A stretch of 24,496 nucleotides of DNA, taken from assembly GCA_050013075.1 (NCBI GenBank), contig JBEKFZ010000063.1:1-24496 (forward strand), written 5' to 3'. This document shows, in pieces, positions 1-7,810 of this stretch. The DNA comes from JBEKIK01 sp050013075. Lineage in GTDB: Bacteria; Planctomycetota; Planctomycetia; Pirellulales; Thermoguttaceae. The notes beneath the pieces are model-generated. The model made no database searches. It saw only the letters and a program-made list of their open reading frames with translations, and was not told where the DNA came from. The stretch's first letter is position 1. Each line of letters opens with the position of its first letter. The position numbers were made by a program, and so were the translations under genes.

Positions 1-53
1 GGGGACTGGCTCATTTTTCGGTCCTTTTAGGGCCGAAAAATGTGCCTGTCCCC
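1..53. repeat. REP-like palindrome 1, GGGGAC...GTCCCC type
   Basis: An imperfect inverted repeat at the window edge, so it may be cut. The outer arms are GGGGACTGGCT and TGCCTGTCCCC. The inner arms CATTTTTCGG and CCGAAAAATG surround a short loop around 24-32. It has the same architecture as the palindrome at 66-114 but a different core. It is non-coding. Confidence 0.7.
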
Positions 54-65
54 TTCGCCGCCAAG

Positions 66-114
66 GGGGACAGTCCCATTTTCGCGGTGAACCGCGAAAA
101 TTGGGACAGTCCCC
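66..114. repeat. REP-like palindrome 2, GGGGACAGTCCC type
   Basis: A near-perfect 49-bp palindrome. The left arm runs GGGGACAGTCCC then ATTTTCGCGG, the loop is about 3 nt around GAA, and the right arm is CCGCGAAAAT then TGGGACAGTCCCC. With the element at 1-53 it forms a tandem pair downstream of the minus-strand acyltransferase gene. Elements of this look are common dispersed intergenic repeats in environmental bacterial genomes. No associated transposase is in the window. Confidence 0.75.
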
Positions 115-167
115 GTGAACGGTTACCAAATTTCTTTCTTAATACTGCTATTGGTTTTTCCATCTGA

Positions 168-187
168 GTGGTCAGTAAACTGACCAC
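168..187. repeat. 20-bp perfect palindrome (CAGTAAACTG core)
   Basis: GTGGTCAGTAAACTGACCAC is an inverted repeat with 9-bp arms around AA. A sister copy lies at 23621-23640 with one paired change (T/A to G/C at the fifth arm position), so the hairpin is kept. It sits just 3' of the acyltransferase stop codon and could also act as a transcript-end hairpin. Confidence 0.65.
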
Positions 188-200
188 CCCTCACGATTAT

Positions 201-221
201 CTAATCCCTAATCTCCAATCC
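201..221. repeat. Heptamer array (3 units), spans the acyltransferase stop codon
   Basis: Three 7-bp units, CTAATCC, CTAATCT and CCAATCC, run directly into the 3' end of the minus-strand acyltransferase gene. The stop codon (208-210, minus strand TAG) and the last few codons lie inside the array. Confidence 0.6.
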
Positions 222-2577
222 CTTTTTGATATATTCGGTACGTTTTATAGCGTTGCCCTCCGAGCGATTCGATAGTGTGGTTGATATGGGGATTGTCTTC
301 CAGGGTCCAACTCAACTCCGCGCCGGTATAGTGCAGTACATTTATCCCATAATCCAGGGTGTGGAGGATAAGCGCTTCGGCGATGCCGCGGTGGCGATAA
401 CCTTCGAGCACGTCAAGAATAACCACGCGGGCGGTGGAGATTTTTCGCATCCGCCTCAACAGGCGCAACAGACCCAGGGGCAGCCCCCAGGTTGTCAGGC
501 GACCGTTCAAGGGGCGGATTGCTTCGTTAATGTCGGGCAGGGTTACGGAAATGCCGACTGGTTTGCCGTTGAGTTCGGCCAGCAGTACTTGTTCTTCCCG
601 GGCGATCTTTTTTAGGCGCTGGGCAAGATGGAGGAATTCGGCATCGGTCAGTTTAACGAATCCCCATGAATTGCTCATGGCTGAATTGTAGATCTCCAGG
701 CATCTGGCAACCTCGGCGTCAAAATTGTTATTATCAAACTGGCGGATGGTAATGCCCGTGCGTTTGATAATGCGATCCACGCGATCCCCCCAACGCTTTG
801 TCAGGTCGCAGTTAGGGACAAACCACCAGGCATAAAGATCTTTGACTTTGGTCAATCCCCAGGACTCCAAAAGCGCGGCGTAGTAGATGCGGTTGTGATT
901 CATCATTACGCGCTGCGGGGTATCGAATCCATCGATCAGCAGCCCGCATGGATAATTGAGCGAATAGTCGATGGGCCCCCTGATTTCGCCGCGTCCCCGG
1001 GCGCGCAGCCAGCCGGCGGCGGCGTCGAGCAAGGCATGGGCCGCTTCCCGGTCGTCCGCGCACTCGAACATGCCGAAGCAGCCTACGTTGGTTCCACGCT
1101 GCTCGTTATAGCGAGGATCGTCGCTGACGAGTATTCGGCCCAGCGGCCGGGAGCCTCGGCAGACAAGAAATTGCGTAGCCTCGCCGTGCAGGTAGAATGG
1201 ATGCTTACGACGATTGAGAAATTCCTTGACCTCGACGATCAAGGGCGGGACCCAATGGGGATCGTCTTTATAGATCTCCCAGGGCACGCGAATAAAATCG
1301 TTCAAATCGGCGCCGTTTCGAACTTCTCGAATTTCCAACCGTCCACTTCCCCCCGCCCCCTGCCCTATCGAACCCTGAACTCTGAACCCTGAACCCTGTC
1401 CCCTTACCTCTGCTGCCTGTCTACTGTCTACTGTCCACTGCCCACTGCCCCCTGAACCCTCATAATCGTAAAGCCGATAGGTTTTGGTTATTTTTGCGCC
1501 GCCTTTTTTCAGGCTGCCGTAGGAGAGCGAGTTCGATTCCAAGACCCAGGAGAATTCGGCTTCTTGCAGCCCCCACTCCAAGGCCTTGGGCACCAGTCCC
1601 TGCATTAGCACCAATCCGATGCCGTAGCGTTGATACTCGGGAATGACGTTAGTGCTGATGAGGCGGATCTTTTTAATAGCCCGGCGGTTTCGCAGAAGAT
1701 GAAAAAACCCGAAGGGAAACAACCGGCCGTCGATTTCCTTGATGCGGGGGTTGTAGTCGGGCAGGCCAAAGGCCACGCCCACCACCTGGCCGTCTATTTC
1801 AGCCGCGACGGTCATCTCGGGCACTATCAGGTGACGCAGACCCTCGGCCATGTGTTCCACTTCGCCGGGCGTCATGGGCACGAAACCCCAGGTATTCGCC
1901 AGCGACCGGTTGTAAAGCGACAGGAACATTCTCACGTCTTCCTTGAACCTCGATCTGTCCAGCGAACGCCGCTTGACGTTGTATCGCTCGACGATCTGCT
2001 CGGCCACCGGCCTTAACTTGTTGGAAATGGCCGGAAGCATGTCCATGTGTCCCCAGAAGGCGTACAGGTCCTGGGTCTTGCGAAATCCGTAGTTTTCGAT
2101 AAGCCGCTCGTAATAGGGCGGATTATAGGTCATCATGAATGTGGGCTGAGAATCGAAACCCTGGATCAACAAGCCCAATTCGTAATTTTGCGAAGGATTG
2201 GCCGGCCCGCGGAGGTTATGGATGCCTTGATCGGCGAACCACTGCTTCACGGCGTCGAAAAGGCCCGTGGCGGCTTCCTGATCGTCGCGGCACTCGAAAA
2301 ACCCGAAGAATCCCCGGCGTTCGTTGTAGTGTATGTTGTGGCCGTGGTTGAGAATCGCCGCGATCCGTCCGCATACCTCGTCGCCGCGCATGGCCAGAAA
2401 GGTTTGCACTGAATTCCGGGCGTAAAACGGATGGGGCTTGTAACCCACCAGCTCTTTCTGGTTGGAACGCAGCGGGGGAATCCAATTCGGATCGCCCTCG
2501 TACAAGGTCCAGGGAAATTCCAAAAACTGCTTTTGCTGCCAGCGCGTCGTTACGCGATGAATTCTGAGATCAGCCAT
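208..2577 (-). CDS. Tandem-duplicated GNAT-like acyltransferase (two fused units)
   Basis: The 789-aa protein is two copies of a ~375-aa unit, residues 1-372 and 414-789. Each copy opens with a similar block (FPWTLYEGDPNWIPPL in the first, VPWEIYKDDPHWVPPL in the second). Each then has an HPFY block, a FGxFEC block, a GFDxxxxxMM block and an NxWGFV block. Each ends with a GNAT-like acetyl-CoA motif (YQRYGIG and YRHRGIA) and a KTYRxY terminus. The fold and reaction are inferred from these motifs; the substrate is unknown. The Gly/Ser/Gln-rich linker at ~372-413 is encoded by a 7-bp repeat array (1370-1460). The start at 2577 is preceded by a weak GGTAAG, and AAGGAG lies further upstream. The stop codon lies in another heptamer array. 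Related proteins usually look like single units, so this appears to be a fusion of two adjacent paralogues. Confidence 0.85.
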   Translation of the reverse strand: MADLRIHRVTTRWQQKQFLEFPWTLYEGDPNWIPPLRSNQKELVGYKPHPFYARNSVQTFLAMRGDEVCGRIAAILNHGHNIHYNERRGFFGFFECRDDQEAATGLFDAVKQWFADQGIHNLRGPANPSQNYELGLLIQGFDSQPTFMMTYNPPYYERLIENYGFRKTQDLYAFWGHMDMLPAISNKLRPVAEQIVERYNVKRRSLDRSRFKEDVRMFLSLYNRSLANTWGFVPMTPGEVEHMAEGLRHLIVPEMTVAAEIDGQVVGVAFGLPDYNPRIKEIDGRLFPFGFFHLLRNRRAIKKIRLISTNVIPEYQRYGIGLVLMQGLVPKALEWGLQEAEFSWVLESNSLSYGSLKKGGAKITKTYRLYDYEGSGGSGQWTVDSRQAAEVRGQGSGFRVQGSIGQGAGGSGRLEIREVRNGADLNDFIRVPWEIYKDDPHWVPPLIVEVKEFLNRRKHPFYLHGEATQFLVCRGSRPLGRILVSDDPRYNEQRGTNVGCFGMFECADDREAAHALLDAAAGWLRARGRGEIRGPIDYSLNYPCGLLIDGFDTPQRVMMNHNRIYYAALLESWGLTKVKDLYAWWFVPNCDLTKRWGDRVDRIIKRTGITIRQFDNNNFDAEVARCLEIYNSAMSNSWGFVKLTDAEFLHLAQRLKKIAREEQVLLAELNGKPVGISVTLPDINEAIRPLNGRLTTWGLPLGLLRLLRRMRKISTARVVILDVLEGYRHRGIAEALILHTLDYGINVLHYTGAELSWTLEDNPHINHTIESLGGQRYKTYRIYQKGIGD
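1370..1460. repeat. Heptamer array inside the acyltransferase linker (13 units)
   Basis: Thirteen consecutive 7-bp units on the plus strand mostly fit GNNNNCT (one begins with T). They include GAACCCT (four times), GTCTACT (twice), GTCCACT and GCCCACT. The array is translated on the minus strand as a Gly/Ser/Gln-rich linker. Its 91 bp is 30 codons plus one base, so unit number sets the reading frame across the junction. Confidence 0.85.
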
Positions 2578-2662
2578 TATTCTTACCGTCGATAGAAACG
2601 TCTCCTTGACTTAAAGCGACGATTGTACCGGCAGTAAGGGTATACGGTCAATTGGGGATTAT

Positions 2663-3631
2663 TTATGCGACCGTTTCAGGCTCGAGGGATTCCACACGAT
2701 TCCCGCCGCAGGTTCTGGCTCGATGGAGCGCTTGAGTAACGCGTTTCATCACTCCGGCGGTCGTATCGTCAAAAGTCGCTTCAGTCACGCCCAGGCTGGC
2801 GGTAAGATTCCTGCGAAGTTGCCTGGAGGTGGAAACGGCGATTCTCAGTCTTTCCGCCATTTGTACGGCAAGTTCCAAGTTTTGTTGTCGCAAAAGGATC
2901 AAAAACATCCCTTCCTTAAAGCGGCCGATGATGTCGCTTCCGCGGCATTGGCGCCGTAAAATCTGGGCAAAATGAACCAGTATCTCGTCTCCTTCACCGC
3001 GGCAGAGAGTTTTTTTGATCTGTTTGAAACGATCGATATCCAAAAGGATTACGCTAAACGGGATGCCGGATCGTTTCAAGAGTCTCAGTTGATCGGGAAT
3101 GATTTTATCGAGTTGGCGCCGATTGGTCGTGCCGGTAAGGGCGTCTTTTTCCGACAATTCGCGGAGCTTGTTGTAGGCGTCATCCAAAGCCGCGGCCTCG
3201 CTGGCATCGCGAAACATACCCACCACGCCGACTATTTCATCCCGCTCATTTTTAAGAGGCATGCAGTGCATGGCAACGGCGATGCAGCGGCGGTCCTTGT
3301 GGCGGAAAAACATACGCTTGTATTGGGGCTGCTGGGTTTCGATTACTTTTAAAAGCGGGCAGTTGCCCTCGCACAGTTTGCATCCGGCGCCGTCGGTATG
3401 ATTGAATACGCCCGAATTGCAGTATCGTCCCGCCGCTTCATCTTGCGAATAGCCCGTCAACGCCTGTGCTCCGCGGTTCCAATATAAAATCTTCCGCTCT
3501 TTGTCGACGATGTAAACTCCGTCGGATAAAGAATCAAAGAGTTGTTTGAAAAAAACAAGGCCGGCGGGCTGATTCTCCGCGGCCAATGCCGATTGGCGGG
3601 AGATTTCAAGATTATTAGCGTCCATCCCCAT
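2663..3631 (-). CDS. PAS sensor with degenerate GGDEF domain
   Basis: The 322-aa protein is probably cytoplasmic, since no membrane segment is visible. Residues ~25-145 are a PAS domain with a Cys cluster (C71, C84, C87, C91) of the kind seen in some PAS-GGDEF sensors, where it may bind a metal or sense redox state. Residues ~155-315 are a GGDEF fold with DALTG and LLDIDRFK motifs. The signature GGDEF is replaced by KEGMF at 239-243, so diguanylate cyclase activity is unlikely. The inhibitory-site motif RxxD (R230-D233) is kept at the canonical spacing of five residues before the signature. A c-di-GMP receptor role is therefore possible. Two ATGs lie 6 bp apart; the one at 3625 has a G-rich Shine-Dalgarno-like stretch about 6 nt upstream and may be the true start. 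It is 85 bp from the acyltransferase gene on the same strand. Confidence 0.88.
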   Translation of the reverse strand: MGMDANNLEISRQSALAAENQPAGLVFFKQLFDSLSDGVYIVDKERKILYWNRGAQALTGYSQDEAAGRYCNSGVFNHTDGAGCKLCEGNCPLLKVIETQQPQYKRMFFRHKDRRCIAVAMHCMPLKNERDEIVGVVGMFRDASEAAALDDAYNKLRELSEKDALTGTTNRRQLDKIIPDQLRLLKRSGIPFSVILLDIDRFKQIKKTLCRGEGDEILVHFAQILRRQCRGSDIIGRFKEGMFLILLRQQNLELAVQMAERLRIAVSTSRQLRRNLTASLGVTEATFDDTTAGVMKRVTQALHRARTCGGNRVESLEPETVA

Positions 3632-3918
3632 CCCCCACTAAAGAATCTTTTTCACTTATAGTTTAAAAGATGTTGGCTCTGGAATAATATAGATTACATC
3701 TACTCGCTCAGGCTGACTTGAGCGATGAATTTCGCGGATTCCATCCGGGAAAACGTCATTTTCTCAAATAGAGGAAAAAAACGTAAATATCCCGGCATGG
3801 ACCTATCATAAAAACCGGATCTTACGCGCACTTTGGGTGGTCTTGATGTGACCAAACGAACGCAAACAAGGAAAAACTATTTTCGCAATAATGACAGATA
3901 AAATAGTCAAAGGCGCAT
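3632..3918. other. Intergenic spacer upstream of the PAS gene
   Basis: This spacer separates two minus-strand genes. It is AT-rich near 3650-3700 and holds a small inverted repeat CGCTCA...TGAGCG at 3705-3724. No convincing gene, array or strong terminator is seen. It presumably holds the promoter for the PAS/GGDEF gene. Confidence 0.4.
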
Positions 3919-6318
3919 TTATGGCTCAATAAGATACGCCTGATTTTCCAAATTCAAAAGCACTGGCTCGTCGAAGACCATGTATTGCGAGAGCGTGCGC
4001 CCGTGACGCCGGGCAAGTTCAAAGTATTCGTCGCTGAACTGTTTGATCCGCTTGGCATTGGATTGCTGATCGCCGTGGAGCGACGAATCGACCCAGCGCC
4101 CGGATCGCTGATAAAAAGTCCGGTTGCCGACGTTGCGGATATTTTGCTCTACGGCGGCCAATTCCTTTTCGGCAGCGCCGGAATAATTCATTGCCACTCC
4201 GCCGCTTTGAAAGGCGGGCGTGGAGCTTAAACTCTTATAGGCATCGGCCATTTCCGCCGGCTTACCCCCATACCCGAAAGCGCCTCCGCTTGAGCCGGCC
4301 GGAACCTGATTAGCACGTTGCATGTCGCCTTTCATTGCCCGTTGGGCAAATCCTGCGCGGCCTTCGGATAATTCCAATGCGCCCAGCCGGCGGTCGGCCC
4401 GGGCCGCGTTTCCGGCAACGTCGCGGATGTTTACGCCCTCATCGGCCATGAACGAGGTGTACGGCGTGAGGATACCGTGGCGAGTGGCCAGTTCGACCAG
4501 TTCCTTTACCAATTCGTCGTTTTTGCCTTTTAGATCCAACTCGTCGAGGATTTCGCCCACGCGGCGCACGGCCCAAAGTTTTTCGATAAATGCGAAACTC
4601 TCGTCGGTACTCTTATCCGCCAGCACGGCGGGAAAATCGAATTTTTCCTGCCTCTGCCCAATAGTTCCTTGAACGACCACTTTTGCCGCGCCGGGCCTCT
4701 TGTATCTGCCGACCAGCACCAACTGCTCGCCTGCGAACAGATCATATTCGTCCTTGGGATAGACCCGATTTATCGGGCTGCCTTCTTCAGTTTTCATCTC
4801 GTCGAGGACGAACTGTATTTGCACGCCGGTCATAACGGGCGCTTCCAGGCGGTTGTACAGCCGGCTTACGCGATCTTCGATGTCCTCGCTGGGACGGACG
4901 AACTCGCTTTGGCCGAAATTCTCGCGCACGATCTTGTCCAACAAGCGGGAGTTCACGTCGTAGCCCACGCCAAAGGCGAAAATCCGCGCATGAAACTTGT
5001 TCTCTTGCCTGGCGTCAAGCGCGATCTTCATCTCGTTGGTCTCGCCGGAGGTGGGCAATCCGTCGGTAAGGAAAACCACGTAGCTGGGCCGCCGGGCATC
5101 TTGAATCTGCCCCAGAGCCGTGCGCAAGGCGGCGTCGATGTTCGTGCTTCCGCCCGCATAAAGCCCTGCCACAAAGCCGAGGGCCTCCTTGCGGGTTTCC
5201 TCGTCAAAGCGTTGCAGCTCCGGGCGGAAGCTTTCCACCCGATCGTCGTAAGCTATGACGTTGAACAGATCGCCCGGGCGGAGATTGTTCAGCACGTACT
5301 TGAGCGCGGCTTGCACTTGCTCGATTTTCTTGCCGCTCATGCTGCCCGAACGGTCGATTACGAAGATTACCGTTTTTTCCAGGGTTTTTTCACTTTCGCC
5401 CTCACCCTGTCCCTCTCTCAGTGGTAGAGGGGATTTTTGGCTCTTGATTTCCGGGCTGGCCAAAAGCAGGAAAAATCCCTCCTGCTCCTTTTCCGGCCGA
5501 TAGCTTAACACCCGGGCGCCGAGCGTGCCTTTGCCCACGTCGTAAAACAAGCGGAAATCGGAGGAGGGCACTTCGTTCTTGCAGGAATACGCGATTGTCG
5601 AGTGTTGTTGGTCGGGCCGTTTGATTTCCACCGCATGGCTCGGGCTGTAAACATTCTTGATCTCATCCCGGCTCTCAATCGTTACCCGGATATCGACTTT
5701 TTCCACCGCATCGGAAGTGTATTTTGCAGTGCTCAGGGGAAATAAGAAGTCCGTCAAACCTTCCTGCTTGCGGCAAAGCTGCGAATATCGCAGCGATACG
5801 GTGCGGCTAGCCCCGGCCGGAACGGGAAACACGCTGGTTTTGAACAAGCCCGTGCCCATCCACTCCAACAGGGCCGGGTCGCGGTTTTTACGCACGATCT
5901 CCTCGTACATGCGCCGGGCCTCGCGGGCATCGAGCAACTTGGCCGGATACTCTTTTCCGTCAATCATCAGCGTCATCTGCTCCACGGCGCCGTCGTAAGG
6001 CAATGGGAATACAAAGGCCACTTCCATCGGCAGGCTGCCCGTGTTGACAAACGTCTGCGAAACCTGGACCTGCGCAACCTGGTCGATCAGCCGGGCTTGA
6101 ATGTCCAATTCCTTGATTTTGTAACACACCGGCGGACGCGGACGCGGCACGGGAATGGGATGCGGATGCGGCCAAGGCTCCGGAGGTAAAATGATGATCG
6201 GCCGCGGCAAGCGCACTTGCTGATTGGGATCGATCACTATCAAAATACCCTGCGCGGTGGCAATCGCTGGCGAGGCGAACAACGCCAAAACCAACAAGCG
6301 GATGGTTATACGGGACAT
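3919..6318 (-). CDS. Exported VIT and von Willebrand factor A domain protein
   Basis: This ~799-aa protein starts at the ATG at 6316-6318. That codon is chosen because GAGGAG lies about 8 nt upstream and the protein then opens with a signal peptide, MSRITIRLLVLALFASPAIA, cut near TAQG. A Pro-rich stretch follows (~35-63). A VIT domain spans ~66-190 and includes PLPYDGAV and FPVPAGASRTV. A VWA domain starts near residue 316 with an intact MIDAS motif (DRSGS, about D322/S324/S326) and a TDGLPTSG loop. The C-terminal third has no recognised domain. VIT-VWA proteins resemble eukaryotic inter-alpha-trypsin inhibitor heavy chains and are common as exported proteins in Planctomycetota; their role is mostly unknown, likely metal-dependent adhesion or scaffolding. 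The VIT-VWA linker is encoded by a REP-like element at 5398-5432. An in-frame ATG at 6384 would bury the signal peptide and is rejected. Confidence 0.9.
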   Translation of the reverse strand: MSRITIRLLVLALFASPAIATAQGILIVIDPNQQVRLPRPIIILPPEPWPHPHPIPVPRPRPPVCYKIKELDIQARLIDQVAQVQVSQTFVNTGSLPMEVAFVFPLPYDGAVEQMTLMIDGKEYPAKLLDAREARRMYEEIVRKNRDPALLEWMGTGLFKTSVFPVPAGASRTVSLRYSQLCRKQEGLTDFLFPLSTAKYTSDAVEKVDIRVTIESRDEIKNVYSPSHAVEIKRPDQQHSTIAYSCKNEVPSSDFRLFYDVGKGTLGARVLSYRPEKEQEGFFLLLASPEIKSQKSPLPLREGQGEGESEKTLEKTVIFVIDRSGSMSGKKIEQVQAALKYVLNNLRPGDLFNVIAYDDRVESFRPELQRFDEETRKEALGFVAGLYAGGSTNIDAALRTALGQIQDARRPSYVVFLTDGLPTSGETNEMKIALDARQENKFHARIFAFGVGYDVNSRLLDKIVRENFGQSEFVRPSEDIEDRVSRLYNRLEAPVMTGVQIQFVLDEMKTEEGSPINRVYPKDEYDLFAGEQLVLVGRYKRPGAAKVVVQGTIGQRQEKFDFPAVLADKSTDESFAFIEKLWAVRRVGEILDELDLKGKNDELVKELVELATRHGILTPYTSFMADEGVNIRDVAGNAARADRRLGALELSEGRAGFAQRAMKGDMQRANQVPAGSSGGAFGYGGKPAEMADAYKSLSSTPAFQSGGVAMNYSGAAEKELAAVEQNIRNVGNRTFYQRSGRWVDSSLHGDQQSNAKRIKQFSDEYFELARRHGRTLSQYMVFDEPVLLNLENQAYLIEP
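5398..5432. repeat. REP-like element within the VWA gene
   Basis: A 35-bp sequence of GCCCTCACCCT...GAGGGG type with CCCTCTCTCA/TGGTAGAGGG arms, matching the element at 24266-24300 in opposite orientation. On the minus strand it encodes a linker containing SPLPLREGQGEGE, just before the first VWA strand. Confidence 0.75.
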
Positions 6319-6828
6319 AAGAAATACTCCTCTGTTATTTAATGGCCTTCCCACGCGGGAACATGGGAATGTGAAATCAACCAAGTAATATGATAATCAA
6401 TTAAACCCGGCAAAACGGTAACAAGTTTGTCAATTGTTAAGCGTCTCAGCCGGCTAACGCCGGCCGCTCGCCTGTTTTTTCCGTACTACAATGAAAGTGT
6501 ATACGCTCAATACACCTGACAGGATTAAGACGTTTTTGATAAAAAAATAGTTCCCTGACCGCTATATTTCTTTTCAGATCCGTGGTTTTTTCAGCTTTTG
6601 GCAAAGGAATATAGTAGTATTTGGGAAGTGGAGAAGAAGATAGGGCAATCCCCGTCGATTGGGTTATACGGGCAAATTAGACAAACTGTCCCAATCTCAA
6701 AATCCACTTACTTTGTTGAGGGGATTTGACCTTATCTGCCTCGTTGATAGGATGTTAGTGTAATATCTCGTCCGCAAATCTGGCGGAGTTTTTTACATCT
6801 TAATTGCATCACGAAAGGAAGGAACGCT
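6319..6828. other. Divergent intergenic region between VWA and ACT genes
   Basis: About 510 bp between divergent starts, so it should hold both promoters. The VWA ribosome binding site GAGGAG (minus strand) is at ~6327-6332. A small inverted repeat GTGTAT...ATACAC at 6497-6515 could be an operator, but no regulator can be named. A plausible promoter for the ACT gene is listed separately. No gene is supported. Confidence 0.5.
6726..6753 (+). promoter_or_regulatory. Candidate sigma70-type promoter for the ACT-domain gene
   Basis: TTGACC (6726-6731) and TAGGAT (6748-6753) are separated by 16 bp, about 75 bp upstream of the start codon at 6829. Identified by motif match only. Confidence 0.35.
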
Positions 6829-7287
6829 ATGCAAACGGCCAAGCAACTTTCGGTCTCGCTGGTGAACAAACCCGGGCGTTTAGCCGACATGCTCACGGCA
6901 CTGGCCAAGGAAAAAGTGAATTTTAGGGCTCTGGCGGTCATGGATTCCGGAACGCGAGGCACTGTACGCTTCGTGCCCGAGGACCCGCAAGCGGCTGTCG
7001 GCGTGCTAGAGAAAATTAACGTTCGCTACGAAACCACCGAGGTCCTGTTGGCCGACATTCCCAACCAGCCGGGCGGATTTCGCAAAATCTGCGAACGGCT
7101 GGCCGGCGAACATCTAAACATCGACTACGCTTATTGCTCGTTCAACTGCAATAAGAAGTCCAAAGCCGGCGTTCTGGCCGTGATTAAAGTGAACGATCTG
7201 GTTAAAGCCCAACGCCTGTTAAGCGAAAACGGCTTCGCCGGCCGCCGCCGCCCGCCCATGCGCCGGCCATTGAAAGTTTTAAAATAG
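6829..7287 (+). CDS. Tandem ACT-domain protein
   Basis: The 152-aa protein is probably a small cytoplasmic regulatory or ligand-binding protein made of two ACT modules. The first covers ~5-70 with the hallmark VSLVNKPGRLADMLTALA. The second covers ~72-135 with VLLADIPNQPGGFRKICERLA. Both match the typical ACT pattern of strand, turn with PG, then helix. The tail is basic (GRRRPPMRRPLKVLK). ACT domains usually bind amino acids or related small ligands; no catalytic domain is attached, so the ligand and partner are unknown. AAGGAAGG lies about 7 nt upstream of the ATG and fixes the start. It is transcribed alone, and a hairpin with a T-tract follows 10 bp after the stop. Confidence 0.88.
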   Translation: MQTAKQLSVSLVNKPGRLADMLTALAKEKVNFRALAVMDSGTRGTVRFVPEDPQAAVGVLEKINVRYETTEVLLADIPNQPGGFRKICERLAGEHLNIDYAYCSFNCNKKSKAGVLAVIKVNDLVKAQRLLSENGFAGRRRPPMRRPLKVLK

Positions 7288-7296
7288 GCATATTTA

Positions 7297-7334
7297 GCCC
7301 CCGGTGAATACACTGGGGGCCGCGCGGTTTTTTT
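7297..7334 (+). terminator. Hairpin with T-tract after the ACT gene
   Basis: GCCCCCGGTG and CACTGGGGGC pair around a 4-nt AATA loop (7297-7320, one G-T pair). CGCGCGG and seven T's (7328-7334) follow. It is positioned as a Rho-independent terminator, although the T-run starts a few bases after the stem. The same sequence recurs inverted at 7345-7373, so it is also a repeat copy. Confidence 0.55.
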
Positions 7335-7344
7335 CCCCTTTAAA

Positions 7345-7373
7345 CCCGCCGTGTATTCACGGCGGGCTAAATA
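7345..7373. repeat. Inverted second copy of the 7291-7320 hairpin repeat
   Basis: CCCGCCGTG and CACGGCGGG form a perfect 9-bp stem with a TATT loop (7345-7366), followed by CTAAATA. Its reverse complement reads TATTTAGCCCGCCGTGAATA..., matching TATTTAGCCCCCGGTGAATA at 7291. The two copies are head to head, 24 bp apart. Confidence 0.7.
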
Positions 7374-7569
7374 TCAATTCCAACACACCCTCATATAAGC
7401 GGCAAATGACAAATGCGTAATCGTTGGACGTTCAGATATGTATCCGGCTATGTACTCCTCGACTGATGACGATCAGGTGGAAGATGAAGATGAGAAAGAC
7501 ACGGCCCAATAGTCCCTCCTTCCCAAATTACCAAGTATTCTTATCTTGCGCAATCTTATGCGGTAGAAC

Positions 7570-7586
7570 ACTGGCGATACGCCAGT
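7570..7586. repeat. ACTGGCG palindrome
   Basis: ACTGGCG and CGCCAGT pair around ATA. A looser partner, CACCAGTGT, lies at 7601-7609. It resembles small dispersed intergenic hairpins. Confidence 0.45.
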
Positions 7587-7737
7587 ACCACCCAATGCAA
7601 CACCAGTGTCATCTGACGCAACGCAAGTGCCGCCAAACATTTGGCAAATCGGATTGATTTCTGATCTTGTTCTAAAAGGCGGTTTTAGGGAAACTATCGC
7701 CGCTTTTTTGATTATCTGCCGGTGGAACTTTTCTCTA

Positions 7738-7760
7738 CCCCAGGCGTTTCACGCCTGGGG
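7738..7760. repeat. CCCCAGGCGT palindrome upstream of the lipoprotein gene
   Basis: CCCCAGGCGT and ACGCCTGGGG form a perfect 10-bp stem with a TTC loop. A weaker outer extension pairs CTACCC with GGGTAG. A T-rich stretch (~7773-7786) follows, so it could end transcripts from upstream. It lies 51 bp before the lipoprotein start. Confidence 0.55.
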
Positions 7761-7810
7761 CTGGGTAGCAATAATTTCTTTTTTTCCGCGGATTCATAGG
7801 TACGAGCAAC

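Larger units (their letters stand above)
7374..7810. other. Hairpin-rich intergenic region, no supported gene
   Basis: It holds two further palindromes, listed separately. Around 7678-7707 a weak GCGG...CCGC stem is followed by six T's and could be a terminator. A short acidic frame (7438-7512) is discussed under rejected items. No gene is supported. Confidence 0.45.

Noticed and set aside
1370..1460. CRISPR-like array.
   Set aside because: Units are 7 bp with no spacers and lie in coding sequence, so these are simple tandem repeats.
6319..6384. Longer start for the VIT-VWA protein at 6384.
   Set aside because: It would place 22 residues before the signal peptide and ignore the GAGGAG site in front of 6318.
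7438..7512. Short acidic open frame MYPAMYSSTDDDQVEDEDEK in the hairpin-rich spacer.
   Set aside because: Only 24 codons with no Shine-Dalgarno sequence. It could be a decayed gene end, but that cannot be shown.
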